Shown: positions 28,801 through 37,370, counted from the stretch's first letter. The stretch is 64,000 nt of DNA from Flavobacterium denitrificans DSM 15936 (GCF_000425445.1 NZ_KE384377.1:248001-312000), one strand, 5' to 3'. Numbers and translations: made by a program. Notes: generated from the letters alone by a model not told the origin.

Positions 28801-28912
28801 TGGTCCGGGTAATCGTGATAATGTTTCTCAGTCTCCCATTGGTGCTGGAATCGATTACGGTTTCTATCCAATTCCGAGAACCTATTTAATGGGGCTTAAC
28901 CTTAATTTTTAA
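25850..28912 (+). CDS. SusC/RagA-family TonB-linked outer-membrane transporter
   Basis: This is a 1020-residue outer-membrane importer for oligosaccharides. In order: signal peptide (to about 20, ending FAFAQ), a carboxypeptidase-regulatory-like domain (IDVSGTVVDGSG to about 95), a TonB-box-like segment (EEVVVIGYGTQKK), the plug (GAVSVV to GIILVTTK) and a 22-strand barrel. It pairs with the SusD gene 11 bp downstream; the two form the lid-and-barrel complex. With the GH16 enzymes downstream, the likely ligand is a beta-1,3-glucan oligosaccharide such as laminarin fragments. The 241-bp gap upstream must contain the inducible promoter, though I see no clear consensus box. Confidence 0.96.
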   Translation: MKSKLLLIVLSLCTSFAFAQSIDVSGTVVDGSGLSLPGVNVKVKSSSQSTTTDFDGSFKLTGVPKGTSIIFSYIGYRTQEIAVTGTKMTVKMADDAKSLEEVVVIGYGTQKKREITGAVSVVDSKTLDILKPARIEQALQGTVSGVNVTTQSGAPGAGLDIRIRGIATNGQNSPTTIIDGYVGDFSLLNPNDIETITVLKDAQAAIYGTIGANGIILVTTKMGKKNSKTKVSFNSYGGFQETSRKLPTLNATEYALLLNESYANGGRTIPYPNVSGLGKGTNWQDEVFQMAPIINNDLTISGGSDNITYSVSGSHLDQEGIVGGDKSGYLRNTARLGLSADLSSKIKMRTNVIYTYFTRKTLNENGLGSVLFNALNVPATLSPYNADGSFTLVPNTTGLGNEIINPLAQIENSYNKYNYKKLNGNFALDYKIFKGFTLSSAIGFNTSNSEGKDFAKQISYGGKVFDVQRSSVTQRAVNDNNYSFDLFGTYTTKIADAHNITGTVGTTIFKEWGNGLTATGYDVPNNSWQFADISLTKGISETLTNSSYNYDQRRLSYYARLQYDYKEKYLLSGMARRDYSTKFGPGNKIGHFYSVTGGWIISKEDFFGESKFINFLKLRGSYGTLGNDQIPNYGYLGLLNGEATYVFDGTIVNGSATGQVPNPNLKWEEAQKFDVGLDMKILNDKVYIVADYFSDIRKDLLVPNIPVSGINGTGAPGASAPTLNAGSVKNSGFELAIDYKDKFSDNFNFSVGYNVTILKNVVQEVNNGTGFIEGGAFGVGQPAPSRMEVGKPMGYFYGYKTDGIFQNQAEIDAHPSQIALGANAVPGDLRFVDVNGDGKIDTNDKTNIGDPIADATMGFNIQMNYKNVDFAMYTFASVGNDMVRNYERTLSDANRLNYVLDRWTGEGSTNSTPRVTTGATANNVFSDYFVEDASYFRIQNIQLGYSLSPNVAQKAGLTKLRLYVGVNNLYTFTKYKGFDPGASFGPGNRDNVSQSPIGAGIDYGFYPIPRTYLMGLNLNF

Positions 28913-28923
28913 TTTCAATTAAA

Positions 28924-30423
28924 ATGAAAAAATATTTATATACAACCGTTATAACGCTTACTCTGTTTTCGACTTTAAGCATTTCTTGTTCGGATGAGTT
29001 CGTAGATCCTACACCAGAATATTCAATTGATTCTGAAAACTATTTTAATTCAAAAGAAGATTATGATCAAGCATTAGTTGCAGCTTATGATTTATTGCAA
29101 GCTTCATATGCAAATGTCATACTAGGAGAAATTGCTTCAGACAACACGCTATGTGGCGGAGAAAGCCCAACAGACGTAATTGGATGGCAACAAATAGATG
29201 ACATGATTCATACTCCAGTAAACAGTAATTTAAGAGATATCTGGAATTGGATGTTTGCAGGTGTTCAAAGAGCTAATTATATCCTTGAATTTAAAGATAA
29301 GACTGATTTTCCAGGAAAAACACAAGTTATAGCCGAAGCACGTTTTTTAAGAGCATACTACCAGTTTGAGTTAGTGAAATGGTTTGGTGGTATACCAATG
29401 AAAGGCGATGCGAGGTTTAAAATTGGAGATGAAAAAACAATCCCGCGTTCAAGTAAGGAAGAAGTTTATGCTTCGATCGAAGCCGATTTGACTTTTGCGG
29501 CTGCTAATTTATCTCCAATTGCTTCTCAAAAAGGGCGCATTACAAAAGGTGCTGCTTTCGCACTTCTTGGAAAAGCTTATTTATATGAGGGCAAATTCGC
29601 TCAAGCGGCAACTGCGTTAGAAAATGTAATTACATCAGGGAAATATTCTTTGGTTACCGATTATAATTCAATTTTTGAAATGGACGGAGAAAACGGAGCC
29701 GAATCTGTTTTTGAGGTGCAATATACAGATATTGAAGGAGCAGGATTTGGATGTCTTCAGTGTAGTGAAGGTAACGTTGCAGTAGGATTTAGCGGTGTCA
29801 GAAATTTTTCTGGGCCACTTTTTTCTTCTGGTTTCAGTTTTAATGTTCCAACAAAAGAAGGAGCCGATGCTTTTGAAGCTGGTGACAAACGTAAAGATGT
29901 TGCGATTTTAGATATTGCTGCTTTTGCTGCTGCAAATTCTAATTATGATGGAGGAAAAGGCGTGAGCTACGGAAAAGGAAATGAAGACACTGGATATTTC
30001 AACAGAAAATACCTTCCAAGAAAAAGAAGCACAGCAGCCGCAGGAGATTTGAATTTAACAAACCCAAACAACTACAGAGCTATTCGCTATGCAGATGTTT
30101 TATTGATGGCAGCCGAAGCTTATAGCCGCGCAGGAAACAATGATGCAAAAGCAAGAGAATATTTAAATCAAGTAAGACGTCGCGCTTTTGGAGATAACAA
30201 TCATGATATCACCGCTTCAGGACAAGCTTTGACCGATTTTATTTATGCTGAAAGAAGAGTGGAACTTTTTGGTGAAGGACATCGTTTCTTTGACTTGGTA
30301 AGAACTGGAAAAGCTGTTGGAAAAATTCCTGGTTTTACAGCTAATAAAAACGAATTATTCCCGCTTCCAATTGAAGAAATTCAATTCGCAAACGGAAACT
30401 GGCAACAAAATCCTGGATACTAA
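28924..30423 (+). CDS. SusD/RagB-family glycan-binding lipoprotein
   Basis: The 499-residue surface lipoprotein (Cys22 in SISCSDE) closes the SusC barrel and binds glycan. SusD features are visible: the N-terminal YFNSKEDYDQALVAAYDLL helix, the TPR-like ARFLRAYYQFELVKWFGGIP segment, a middle TPR region (GKAYLYEGKFAQAATALENV) and the C-terminal ERRVELFGEGHRFFDLVRTGK motif. It lies 11 bp after the SusC gene and 11 bp before the PKD lipoprotein gene. Confidence 0.96.
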   Translation: MKKYLYTTVITLTLFSTLSISCSDEFVDPTPEYSIDSENYFNSKEDYDQALVAAYDLLQASYANVILGEIASDNTLCGGESPTDVIGWQQIDDMIHTPVNSNLRDIWNWMFAGVQRANYILEFKDKTDFPGKTQVIAEARFLRAYYQFELVKWFGGIPMKGDARFKIGDEKTIPRSSKEEVYASIEADLTFAAANLSPIASQKGRITKGAAFALLGKAYLYEGKFAQAATALENVITSGKYSLVTDYNSIFEMDGENGAESVFEVQYTDIEGAGFGCLQCSEGNVAVGFSGVRNFSGPLFSSGFSFNVPTKEGADAFEAGDKRKDVAILDIAAFAAANSNYDGGKGVSYGKGNEDTGYFNRKYLPRKRSTAAAGDLNLTNPNNYRAIRYADVLLMAAEAYSRAGNNDAKAREYLNQVRRRAFGDNNHDITASGQALTDFIYAERRVELFGEGHRFFDLVRTGKAVGKIPGFTANKNELFPLPIEEIQFANGNWQQNPGY

Positions 30424-30434
30424 AAAATACAATT

Positions 30435-32048
30435 ATGAAAAAAATATATTTAATATTAAATCTATTCGTTTTGGCAACCCTGATTGGTTGCGCAAACGAT
30501 GAGGCTCTTGATGTTGATTTAGATAGCGTTGCTGCGCCGTCTAATGTATCAGCATTGACAACAGTGACGCAGGATAATACTGGAAAAGTAACTTTTATTC
30601 CGACGGGAGAAGGTGCAACGCAGTATAAAATCAGTTTTGGTGACGGAACTCCTGAATCAGCTTATATTCCTTCAGGTGGCACTTTGACTCATACTTATAA
30701 AGAAGGGACATATAAATCGAAAATTACAGCGATGAATGTGAACGGAAAAACAACCGAAGTAACACATGATGTTGTAGTTTCATTTAGAGCTCCAGAAAAT
30801 TTAGTAGTTGAAATTACAAACGATTTATCAGTATCCAAAAAAGTAACGGTAAAAGCAAGTGCAGATTTTGCCTTGTTTTATGATGTTTATTTTGGAGAAG
30901 CTGGAAAACCAGATCCAATTTCGGCAAACAATGGCGAATCGGTTTCTTATACATATAAAGAAGCTGGCGTTTATACTGTTCGTGTTGTTTCTAAAAGTGC
31001 GGCAATAAAAACAACAGAATATACAGCTCAGGTTACTGCAAAACTGGTTGTAGCACCTTCAGCATCGGCGCCAACACCTCCAAACAGACAGCCAGCTGAT
31101 GTTATTTCGATTTATGGTACGAAATACACTAATGTTGCAGGAACAAACTATTTCCCAGATTGGGGGCAAGCAGGACAAGGAAGCAGCTGGGCAGAGTTTG
31201 ATTTAAACGGTGATAAAATGCTGAATTATATTAAATTAAGCTACCAAGGAATTGCATTGGCAGACAATGTAACGATAGATGTTTCAAAAATGGAATACCT
31301 GCACATGGATGTATGGACAGCAGATGCACAAAAAATTGAGACTTCATTGATTCAGACTGGACCTTCAGAAAAACCTGTAGTGAAAGATCTTACTGCCAAT
31401 CAATGGACAAGTATTGATATTCCAATTTCAGCATGGACAAGCCAAGGTTTAACAGTGGATAAAATTTTCCAATTGAAACTTGTTGGAACGCCATGGGCTG
31501 GAGGAACTGTGTTTATCGATAATATCTATTTCTACAAAGCACCTGCAGAATCAATCGCATTGCCTATTGATTTTGAATCGGCAAACTTAACCTATTCTTG
31601 GGGCGGTTTTGGAAATGTTATCGCTTCAATGACCGCAAATCCAGATAAAACTGGAGCAAACGTATCAGACAAAGTAGTAAAATTAGAGAAAAAATCTGGC
31701 GCAGAAACTTGGGCTGGAGCAAGCTTAAACCTTGACGCTTCACCAGATTTTTCAAAAGGTACAAAAGTAAAAGTAGCGGTTTGGTCTCCTAAAGTTGGTG
31801 CTGATATTTTGTACAAAATGGAACTTTCAACTTCTCCAAAAGATGGAAACGGAAATCCAAGCGTTAATTTTGAAGTACATGCTTCGACAACAGTGGCAAA
31901 TGCTTGGCAAATTTTGACTTTTGACCTAACAAGTGCGGCAAGTTTTGATGCCAGCATCAAATACGACAGAGTAATTTTATTCCCAGATTTTGGACAAACA
32001 GGAACTGGAGCGACCTATTACTTTGACGACATAAAACAATCCAATTAA
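30435..32048 (+). CDS. PKD-type surface glycan-binding lipoprotein (SusE/F position)
   Basis: This 537-residue lipoprotein (lipobox IGCAND) has an N-terminal PKD-like Ig fold (SFGDGTPESAY, LTHTYKEGTYKSKITA), a second Ig-like domain (VSYTYKEAGVYTVRV) and, after a proline-rich linker near 205-220, two carbohydrate-binding-like beta-sandwiches. These contain FDLNGDKMLNYIKLSYQG and a closing VFIDNIYFYKA or YYFDDIKQ strand. No catalytic motif is visible. It occupies the usual place of a surface glycan-binding protein in a utilization locus and precedes the GH16 gene by 11 bp. Which glycan it binds is inferred from that neighbour. Confidence 0.82.
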   Translation: MKKIYLILNLFVLATLIGCANDEALDVDLDSVAAPSNVSALTTVTQDNTGKVTFIPTGEGATQYKISFGDGTPESAYIPSGGTLTHTYKEGTYKSKITAMNVNGKTTEVTHDVVVSFRAPENLVVEITNDLSVSKKVTVKASADFALFYDVYFGEAGKPDPISANNGESVSYTYKEAGVYTVRVVSKSAAIKTTEYTAQVTAKLVVAPSASAPTPPNRQPADVISIYGTKYTNVAGTNYFPDWGQAGQGSSWAEFDLNGDKMLNYIKLSYQGIALADNVTIDVSKMEYLHMDVWTADAQKIETSLIQTGPSEKPVVKDLTANQWTSIDIPISAWTSQGLTVDKIFQLKLVGTPWAGGTVFIDNIYFYKAPAESIALPIDFESANLTYSWGGFGNVIASMTANPDKTGANVSDKVVKLEKKSGAETWAGASLNLDASPDFSKGTKVKVAVWSPKVGADILYKMELSTSPKDGNGNPSVNFEVHASTTVANAWQILTFDLTSAASFDASIKYDRVILFPDFGQTGTGATYYFDDIKQSN

Positions 32049-32059
32049 AATAAGAAATC

Positions 32060-33730
32060 ATGAACAAAAAAATAATTTTAAAAATAGCATCTTTATTTGC
32101 GATTCTCTTAATGATGGGTTGTCAAAATGATGATTTTACTTTTGGATCAATTGATTCTCCAACGAATCTGAAGGTTACGGCCGAGGTTATTGGTAAAACA
32201 ACCGCCGATCCAAATGGAGATGGTTCAGGAACAGTTAAATTTACGGCAAAAGCTGATGGCGCAATTTCATATAAATATGTTTATAGTGATGGAACATCTG
32301 ATAATGCGCCAAACGGAGTAATTACAAAACGTTTTACAAAAACTGGAGTTAATACTTATACAGTAACGGTAATTGCTTCTGGAAAAGGAGGAGTGAGTAC
32401 TACGACAACAACAGATGTAACGGTGAAAAGCGATTTTAGCGATGACGAAGCAGTACAATTTTTAACTGGAGGGACTTCAAAAAAATGGTATTGGTCGGCT
32501 TCAGAAGCAGGACATTTAGGAGTTGGTCAAAATGACGGAGATGCTACTAAAAATTACTATGGTAACTATTATCAGGCTGGAGCTTGGGAAAAAGCAGGTT
32601 CACCAACAAGCAGCTGTTTATATGAAAATGAACTGACATTCTCACTTGAAGGCGATCAGCTTAAATTTCAGTTAAACAATGGAGGAGCAACTTTCTTTAA
32701 TGCTGCTTTCGAAAGTGTAGGAGGAGGAAGCTCAGGTTCTGATGCATGCTTGCCATATGATACATCTGGGAAAAAAACGGTTTCATTAAGCCCTTCTGAA
32801 TCTGTTGTAATGCAGAATCCAAATCATGCTAGCCAAACAAGAGGAACAATGTTGAACTTCTCTGATGGTGGATTTATGGGGTACTATATCGGTCAAAGTT
32901 CATACGAGATTTTGTCGATTACAGCAAACAGAATGGTTGTTAGAGCTGTTATGGGCGGTAATGCCGCATTGGCTTGGTATCATATTTTCACGACTACAAA
33001 ACCAACTCAGAATTCAACAACACCAGATAAAGATTATACTAATTTAGTGTGGTCAGATGAATTTAATACTGATGGAGCTCCAGATGCTTCAAAATGGGTT
33101 TATGATTTAGGACGTGGCGATAATGGATGGGGAAATAATGAAAAACAGAATTATACGAATTCGGCAACAAATGTAATTGTACAAGGAGGAAACTTGAAAA
33201 TTACAGCCAAAAAAGAATCTTCTGGCGGAGCTGATTATTCTTCAGCCAGATTGAAATCTGAAGGTAAATATAAATTTACGTATGGAAAAGTTGAGGTTCG
33301 TGCTAAACTTCCAATAGGTGGAGGAACTTGGCCTGCCATTTGGATGCTTGGTTCAAATTATGCAACAAATGCATGGCCGGCTTGTGGAGAATTAGATATT
33401 ATGGAGCATGTTGGAAACAGCCAGAATGTAATTCATGGAACGCTTCATTATCCTGGACATTTTGGCGGAACTGCAAATACAGGTTCTAAAACAATTGCAA
33501 ATGTTTCTACAGAATTCCATATTTATAAAACGGTCTGGAGTCCTGAAGCTATAAAAATTTATGTAGATAATGAGTTAATTCATTCGGTTCCTAATGATGC
33601 GAGTTTGCCTTTCAACAAAGACTTTTTCTTAATTTTGAATGTTGCTATGGGAGGTAATTTTGGCGGTAATATTGATCCAGCTTTTACGCAGTCTTCAATG
33701 GAGATTGATTACGTTAGAGTATATCAATAG
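32060..33730 (+). CDS. GH16 endo-beta-1,3-glucanase lipoprotein with PKD domain
   Basis: The 556-residue lipoprotein (lipobox MGCQND) starts with a PKD-like domain (to about 125). A 180-residue middle region follows, also Cys- and Gly-containing and of unknown role. A GH16 catalytic domain runs from about 325 to the C-terminus. The GH16 signature ExDxxE is ELDIMEH: nucleophile Glu444, Asp446 and acid/base Glu449. The spelling with Met in the fifth position and flanking GTWPAIWMLG fit laminarinases rather than kappa-carrageenases or agarases. Being a lipoprotein in the SusCD operon, it probably cuts long beta-1,3-glucan at the cell surface before import. Confidence 0.9.
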   Translation: MNKKIILKIASLFAILLMMGCQNDDFTFGSIDSPTNLKVTAEVIGKTTADPNGDGSGTVKFTAKADGAISYKYVYSDGTSDNAPNGVITKRFTKTGVNTYTVTVIASGKGGVSTTTTTDVTVKSDFSDDEAVQFLTGGTSKKWYWSASEAGHLGVGQNDGDATKNYYGNYYQAGAWEKAGSPTSSCLYENELTFSLEGDQLKFQLNNGGATFFNAAFESVGGGSSGSDACLPYDTSGKKTVSLSPSESVVMQNPNHASQTRGTMLNFSDGGFMGYYIGQSSYEILSITANRMVVRAVMGGNAALAWYHIFTTTKPTQNSTTPDKDYTNLVWSDEFNTDGAPDASKWVYDLGRGDNGWGNNEKQNYTNSATNVIVQGGNLKITAKKESSGGADYSSARLKSEGKYKFTYGKVEVRAKLPIGGGTWPAIWMLGSNYATNAWPACGELDIMEHVGNSQNVIHGTLHYPGHFGGTANTGSKTIANVSTEFHIYKTVWSPEAIKIYVDNELIHSVPNDASLPFNKDFFLILNVAMGGNFGGNIDPAFTQSSMEIDYVRVYQ

Positions 33731-33758
33731 ATTATAAATTAATTAGTAAGAATGAAAT

Positions 33759-33794
33759 GAGAAGGTCAGTTTAGGCTGGCCTTCTCAATTTTTA
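33759..33794 (+). terminator. Hairpin between the two GH16 genes
   Basis: An 11-bp stem GAGAAGGTCAG (33759-33769) with 33776-33786, containing one G-U pair, is followed by a T-run. It may end or attenuate the SusCD transcript so that the last GH16 gene is expressed less, or from its own promoter. Confidence 0.75.
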
Positions 33795-33812
33795 TAATTT
33801 TAATAGAAAACT

Positions 33813-34571
33813 ATGAAAAAGATAATAATGCTGCTGTTGATAAGCGGTGCTTGTTTTGCTCAGGAAGTTAAGAGAAAACTTGTTTGGGAAGAAACTTTCG
33901 ATAAAAAAGAATTAAATGAAAAAGATTGGAATTTTGAAGTTGGTGATGGATGTCCCAATCTTTGTGGATTTGGAAACAATGAAAGACAAATTTATACCAA
34001 AACAAATCACGAATTTAAAGATGGAAATTTAGTTATAGAAGCCAGAAAAGAAGGCAGCAAATACACATCGACTAAAATTACAACTAAAGGGAAAAAGGAA
34101 TTCAAATACGGCCGAATTGAAGCAAGAGCAAAATTGCCAGTGGGTCAAGGAATTTGGCCAGCATTCTGGATGTTAGGAGCAAATATTGATGAAATCCATT
34201 GGCCCAAAGCTGGAGAAATTGATATTCTAGAATACATTGGGCGTGATCCAGGAATGGTATATACGACACTGCACACACAAGACAGCCACGGAAATACAAT
34301 AAATACAAAAAGAACTCCTTATCCTAATATTGAAGAAGGATATCACGTATTTGCAATTGAATGGACAAAAGAAAAAATGGACTTTTTTGTAGACAAAACT
34401 TTGGTTTATACTTTCAATCCTCCAGTTAAAAATGAAGATACTTGGCCTTTTGACAAACCTTTTTATATTATTGTCAATTTAGCTGTTGGCGGAAATTTTG
34501 GAGGTCCAGAAGTTGATGATAAAATTTTTCCGCAAAAATATTATGTAGATTACGTACGCGTATACCAATAG
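33813..34571 (+). CDS. Secreted GH16 beta-glucanase
   Basis: The 252-residue enzyme has a short signal peptide (cleavage near CFAQ) and a single GH16 domain with signature EIDILEY: nucleophile Glu135, Asp137 and acid/base Glu140. It lacks the lipobox, PKD and middle regions of the upstream GH16 protein, so it is probably periplasmic and trims imported oligosaccharides. GQGIWPAFWMLG and the closing YYVDYVRVYQ are typical of laminarinase-like GH16. A terminator lies 12 bp after the stop. Confidence 0.92.
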   Translation: MKKIIMLLLISGACFAQEVKRKLVWEETFDKKELNEKDWNFEVGDGCPNLCGFGNNERQIYTKTNHEFKDGNLVIEARKEGSKYTSTKITTKGKKEFKYGRIEARAKLPVGQGIWPAFWMLGANIDEIHWPKAGEIDILEYIGRDPGMVYTTLHTQDSHGNTINTKRTPYPNIEEGYHVFAIEWTKEKMDFFVDKTLVYTFNPPVKNEDTWPFDKPFYIIVNLAVGGNFGGPEVDDKIFPQKYYVDYVRVYQ

Positions 34572-34583
34572 TTTTTGTTCGAA

Positions 34584-34638
34584 AAAAAGACATAAATTAC
34601 TTTTAACTCTCTTATTGTAAGTAATTTATGTCTTTTTA
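34584..34638 (+). terminator. Strong terminator ending the polysaccharide locus
   Basis: A perfect 19-bp stem (34584-34602 with 34619-34637) around a 16-bp loop, ending in five T. Confidence 0.9.
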
Positions 34639-34736
34639 TCAATAGAGCTGAATTGTTGATTTAACGGTCTTTTACAGTAAAAATTAACTTATGTGCCTAT
34701 TTTTTAAGTTTTTATTGTTAATTATTCTGTGTTTTA

Positions 34737-34769
34737 TTTGCTTTTTAAAATAATAATTTGTTAAATTTG
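34737..34769 (+). promoter_or_regulatory. Consensus Bacteroidetes promoter for the ECF sigma gene
   Basis: TTTG at 34737-34740, a 21-bp spacer and TAAATTTG at 34762-34769 match TTG-N17-23-TAnnTTTG. This predicts a start near 34776 and an untranslated leader of about 90 bases before the ATG at 34867. It is the best promoter match in the window. Confidence 0.65.
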
Positions 34770-34866
34770 GTCACTTAATTAACATAACCAATAAAAAAGA
34801 GAAGCCTATACAATAAAATTACTTTTTAGAAAATTACTCCAAATTAAAAACTAAAAAAGTAGTATT

Positions 34867-35451
34867 ATGGCTCATCTGCACATTCCAGACGCTCTGTTAG
34901 TGAAAAATTATATCGATGGCAATGAAGTTGCGCTATCGACATTAATTAAAAGGCACGAATCTAAAATATATGGTTTTATATATTCGAAGATTGCTGATAG
35001 AGATATTTCAAATGATATATTTCAAGATACTTTTATTAAGGTAATCAAAACCTTGAAAAGTAATTCCTATAATGAAGAAGGCAAATTCTTGCCTTGGGTA
35101 ATGCGTATATCTCACAATTTGATTGTAGATCATTTTCGCAAAACCAAAAAAATGCCAATGTATAGAGAAACAGAAGAATTCTCAATCTTCTCAGTAATGT
35201 CTGATGATTCTCTGACTGTTGAGGGCAAAATGATCTTGGATCAAGTTGAAATTGATCTAAAAAGACTAATTGAAGAACTTCCAGATGATCAAAAAGAAGT
35301 TCTGGTAATGCGTATGTATCAAGATATGAGTTTTAAGGAAATCTCAGAGTTGACAGACGTTAGCATCAATACAGCATTAGGAAGAATGCGTTATGCATTA
35401 ATGAATTTGAGAAAAATAATAGAAAAACATCAAATTATTTTAACCAGCTAA
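34867..35451 (+). CDS. ECF-type RNA polymerase sigma factor
   Basis: The 194-residue protein has sigma-70 region 2 at about 20-95 (DISNDIFQDTFIKVIKTL, FLPWVMRISHNLIVDHFRK) and region 4 at about 130-185 (LPDDQKEVLVMRMYQDMSF, INTALGRMRYAL). It has no regions 1 or 3. No FecR-type or other anti-sigma gene is adjacent; the only neighbour in the operon is a 54-residue gene 29 bp downstream. The long leader and consensus housekeeping promoter suggest basal expression. Regulon unknown. Confidence 0.93.
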   Translation: MAHLHIPDALLVKNYIDGNEVALSTLIKRHESKIYGFIYSKIADRDISNDIFQDTFIKVIKTLKSNSYNEEGKFLPWVMRISHNLIVDHFRKTKKMPMYRETEEFSIFSVMSDDSLTVEGKMILDQVEIDLKRLIEELPDDQKEVLVMRMYQDMSFKEISELTDVSINTALGRMRYALMNLRKIIEKHQIILTS

Positions 35452-35480
35452 TACTAATTTGAGTATTAACCCGTTATACT

Positions 35481-35645
35481 ATGTATAAACATTTCAATAG
35501 TATGGCAAAAATTTACTCTAAAAAAGCGTTAGCTTCTAAAAATTTAAAACCTAAAAAAGAAGTAGTTTCTTTTTTACTAAGCTATTCACAGGCATTGACT
35601 GTCGTGAAAATAGATGACAAAAATTTCGATATTATAGCTAATTAA
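35481..35645 (+). CDS. 54-residue protein encoded after the ECF sigma factor
   Basis: An ATG at 35481 opens a 54-codon frame ending TAA at 35643-35645 (start MYKHFNSMAKIYSKKALASK). It is basic at the front (many Lys), then has a hydrophobic, helix-forming stretch (VVSFLLSYSQALTVVKI) and an acidic end (DDKNFDIIAN). A second ATG at codon 8 is an alternative start. It is 29 bp after the sigma gene and before the shared terminator, so both are on one transcript. No family is recognised. A sigma-factor modulator is a possibility from position only. Confidence 0.55.
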   Translation: MYKHFNSMAKIYSKKALASKNLKPKKEVVSFLLSYSQALTVVKIDDKNFDIIAN

Positions 35646-35710
35646 GTAATTGGCATTTTGCCGAATACTATATAGCTAAAGAAAAACCAAATGGTCGTTT
35701 TGGTTTAAAG

Positions 35711-35751
35711 CTCACTATCTGTATCTAAAATACTGACAGTGAGTTTTTTTT
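35711..35751 (+). terminator. Terminator of the sigma-factor operon
   Basis: CTCACT (35711-35716) pairs with AGTGAG (35738-35743), with an inner GTAT/ATAC pairing, followed by eight T. A small AAACCAAA/TTTGGTTT hairpin precedes it. Confidence 0.8.
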
Positions 35752-36152
35752 ATGCTTTTTTTATCCTACAAGAATTATGAAATATTAGCTGTTTTAAAAA
35801 AATGTTAACTTTTTAATAAAAAAATAACGGGATTTTATTGCGTATTCACTTTTTAATTCTATTTTAGATAAAAAATTATATTCTTTTCAGAAAATGGTTC
35901 TAAATAATATTGTTTATAATGTAAATACTGTTAAAATTTAATTTTTTAAAAAGTGATTAATGAAAATGTCTAATTCAAAAAAAAATAGTAATATGATAAA
36001 AAACTACTCTAGCTAATTTTTCAGTTTGATAATTTTTGAATCCAATACACCGGATGTCAAAAAATACAATTTTGACCATTTTATGGGGCTAACCAACAAA
36101 ATTGTTTAAAGAAAAAGAACCCAATCTATTTAACTATCAAACTTGATCTACA
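35752..36152. other. Intergenic region, about 400 bp
   Basis: Very AT-rich. The longest ATG-started frame I can read here is 18 codons (35960), which I do not call. It presumably carries the promoter of the TPR gene at 36153; I see no exact consensus box. Confidence 0.5.
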
Positions 36153-37214
36153 ATGAAAATGAAATTAATGATTTTATCAATAGTATTGATAAATATTGGG
36201 GCGTATGCCCAAAAAGCACAGATAAAAGATGCGCAATCTCTTTTTGATAAAGGAAATTCACAAGAAGCTTTGGCAATTTTGAATAAGACCGAATATCTTA
36301 TCATAAACGCACCTGATGAGGATAAATCTGATTTTTATTTTTTGAAAGGAAATGTATATAAGGATTTAGCCGGCAAAAATATTGATGCAGCAAACAACTT
36401 CAGCCTTGCATCACAAGCGTACCAAGATGTATTTTTATTTGAAAATGAATCTGGAAAATTCAAATATACTGTAAAAGCAGGGATAGCTTTGAAAGACATG
36501 AAGTCTTCTTTGGTTAATGGCGCTATGGCCGATTTCAAAGCCGGTAAATTTAAGGAAAGTGCTGAAAAAAGCTACAAAGTATATTTGTTTGACAAAAAGG
36601 ACACGCTTAATTTATATAATGCAGCTTCGTCGTCTATAAATGCTAAAGACTATAATTCAGCAATTAAATATTACGAAGAACTGAAGAAAAAGAATTATTC
36701 AGGAAGTGGCGTTATTTATTATGCTACAAACAAAAAAACAAAAGAAGAAGACGCGTTCCTATCGCCAAAAGCAAGACAAGCAGGAATTGATCAAGGGCTT
36801 TATGAAAAACCAAGAACTGAATCTGTTCCTTCAAAAAGAATTGATGTCAATAATAATTTAGCATATTCTTACATGGAGAACAAGGATTATGTTAAAGCAG
36901 AAGCGATCTATAATTATGTTTTAGAAATGAATCCAAATTATATTGATGCTTACATCAATCTTGCGTATTTGAAATTACAGCAAAAAAAGGCTTTAGCTGA
37001 TGAAATTGCAAATTTAGGAACGACTCCAAAAGAAATGCAACAGTATGATAAGCTAAATGCAAGAAAAGATGATATCGCTAGAAGCGCAATTCCATATCTT
37101 AAAAAAGCACTTACTATAGAACCTAAAAACCAAGATGTAACAAAAACACTTTTAGGCGTTTACAGATCTCTTGATATGACAAACGAATACAATGCTTTGA
37201 AAGCGGGAATGTAA
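36153..37214 (+). CDS. Exported TPR protein
   Basis: The 353-residue protein has a signal peptide (cleavage near AYAQK) and tetratricopeptide-like helices: AQSLFDKGNSQEALAIL near the N-terminus, DYNSAIKYYEELKKKNYSG in the middle and DYVKAEAIYNYVLEMNPNYIDAYINLAYL towards the C-terminus. It is probably periplasmic and acts as a scaffold; the partner is unknown. It is monocistronic and followed by an inverted repeat array and a terminator. Confidence 0.82.
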   Translation: MKMKLMILSIVLINIGAYAQKAQIKDAQSLFDKGNSQEALAILNKTEYLIINAPDEDKSDFYFLKGNVYKDLAGKNIDAANNFSLASQAYQDVFLFENESGKFKYTVKAGIALKDMKSSLVNGAMADFKAGKFKESAEKSYKVYLFDKKDTLNLYNAASSSINAKDYNSAIKYYEELKKKNYSGSGVIYYATNKKTKEEDAFLSPKARQAGIDQGLYEKPRTESVPSKRIDVNNNLAYSYMENKDYVKAEAIYNYVLEMNPNYIDAYINLAYLKLQQKKALADEIANLGTTPKEMQQYDKLNARKDDIARSAIPYLKKALTIEPKNQDVTKTLLGVYRSLDMTNEYNALKAGM

Positions 37215-37234
37215 ATAAAATTAGATAATTAGAA

Positions 37235-37324
37235 AATGTGAAAATTAGATAATGAGTTTACGATTAACCATCATTATCTAATTTTCACATTATCAAATTG
37301 GCACATTATCAAATTGGCACATTA
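37235..37324. repeat. Inverted 16-bp repeat array
   Basis: Arms 37235-37255 and 37271-37291 form a perfect 21-bp inverted repeat. To the right the CACATTATCAAATTGG unit follows in direct tandem (37286-37317 plus a partial). To the left, on the minus strand, a related 16-bp unit is repeated. So two arrays of the same 16-bp family face each other just before the shared terminator at 37339. Confidence 0.75.
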
Positions 37325-37338
37325 ATAAAATAAAAAAA

Positions 37339-37370
37339 GGCGCAAAGATTTAATCTTTGCACCTTTTTTT
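37339..37370. terminator. Bidirectional terminator between the TPR gene and nth
   Basis: GGCGCAAAGATT pairs with AATCTTTGCACC with one mismatch, flanked by A-tracts and a nine-T run. It touches the nth stop codon. Confidence 0.85.

Noticed and set aside
35960..36016. 18-codon frame before the TPR gene
   Set aside because: Too short and low in complexity, with no supporting context.
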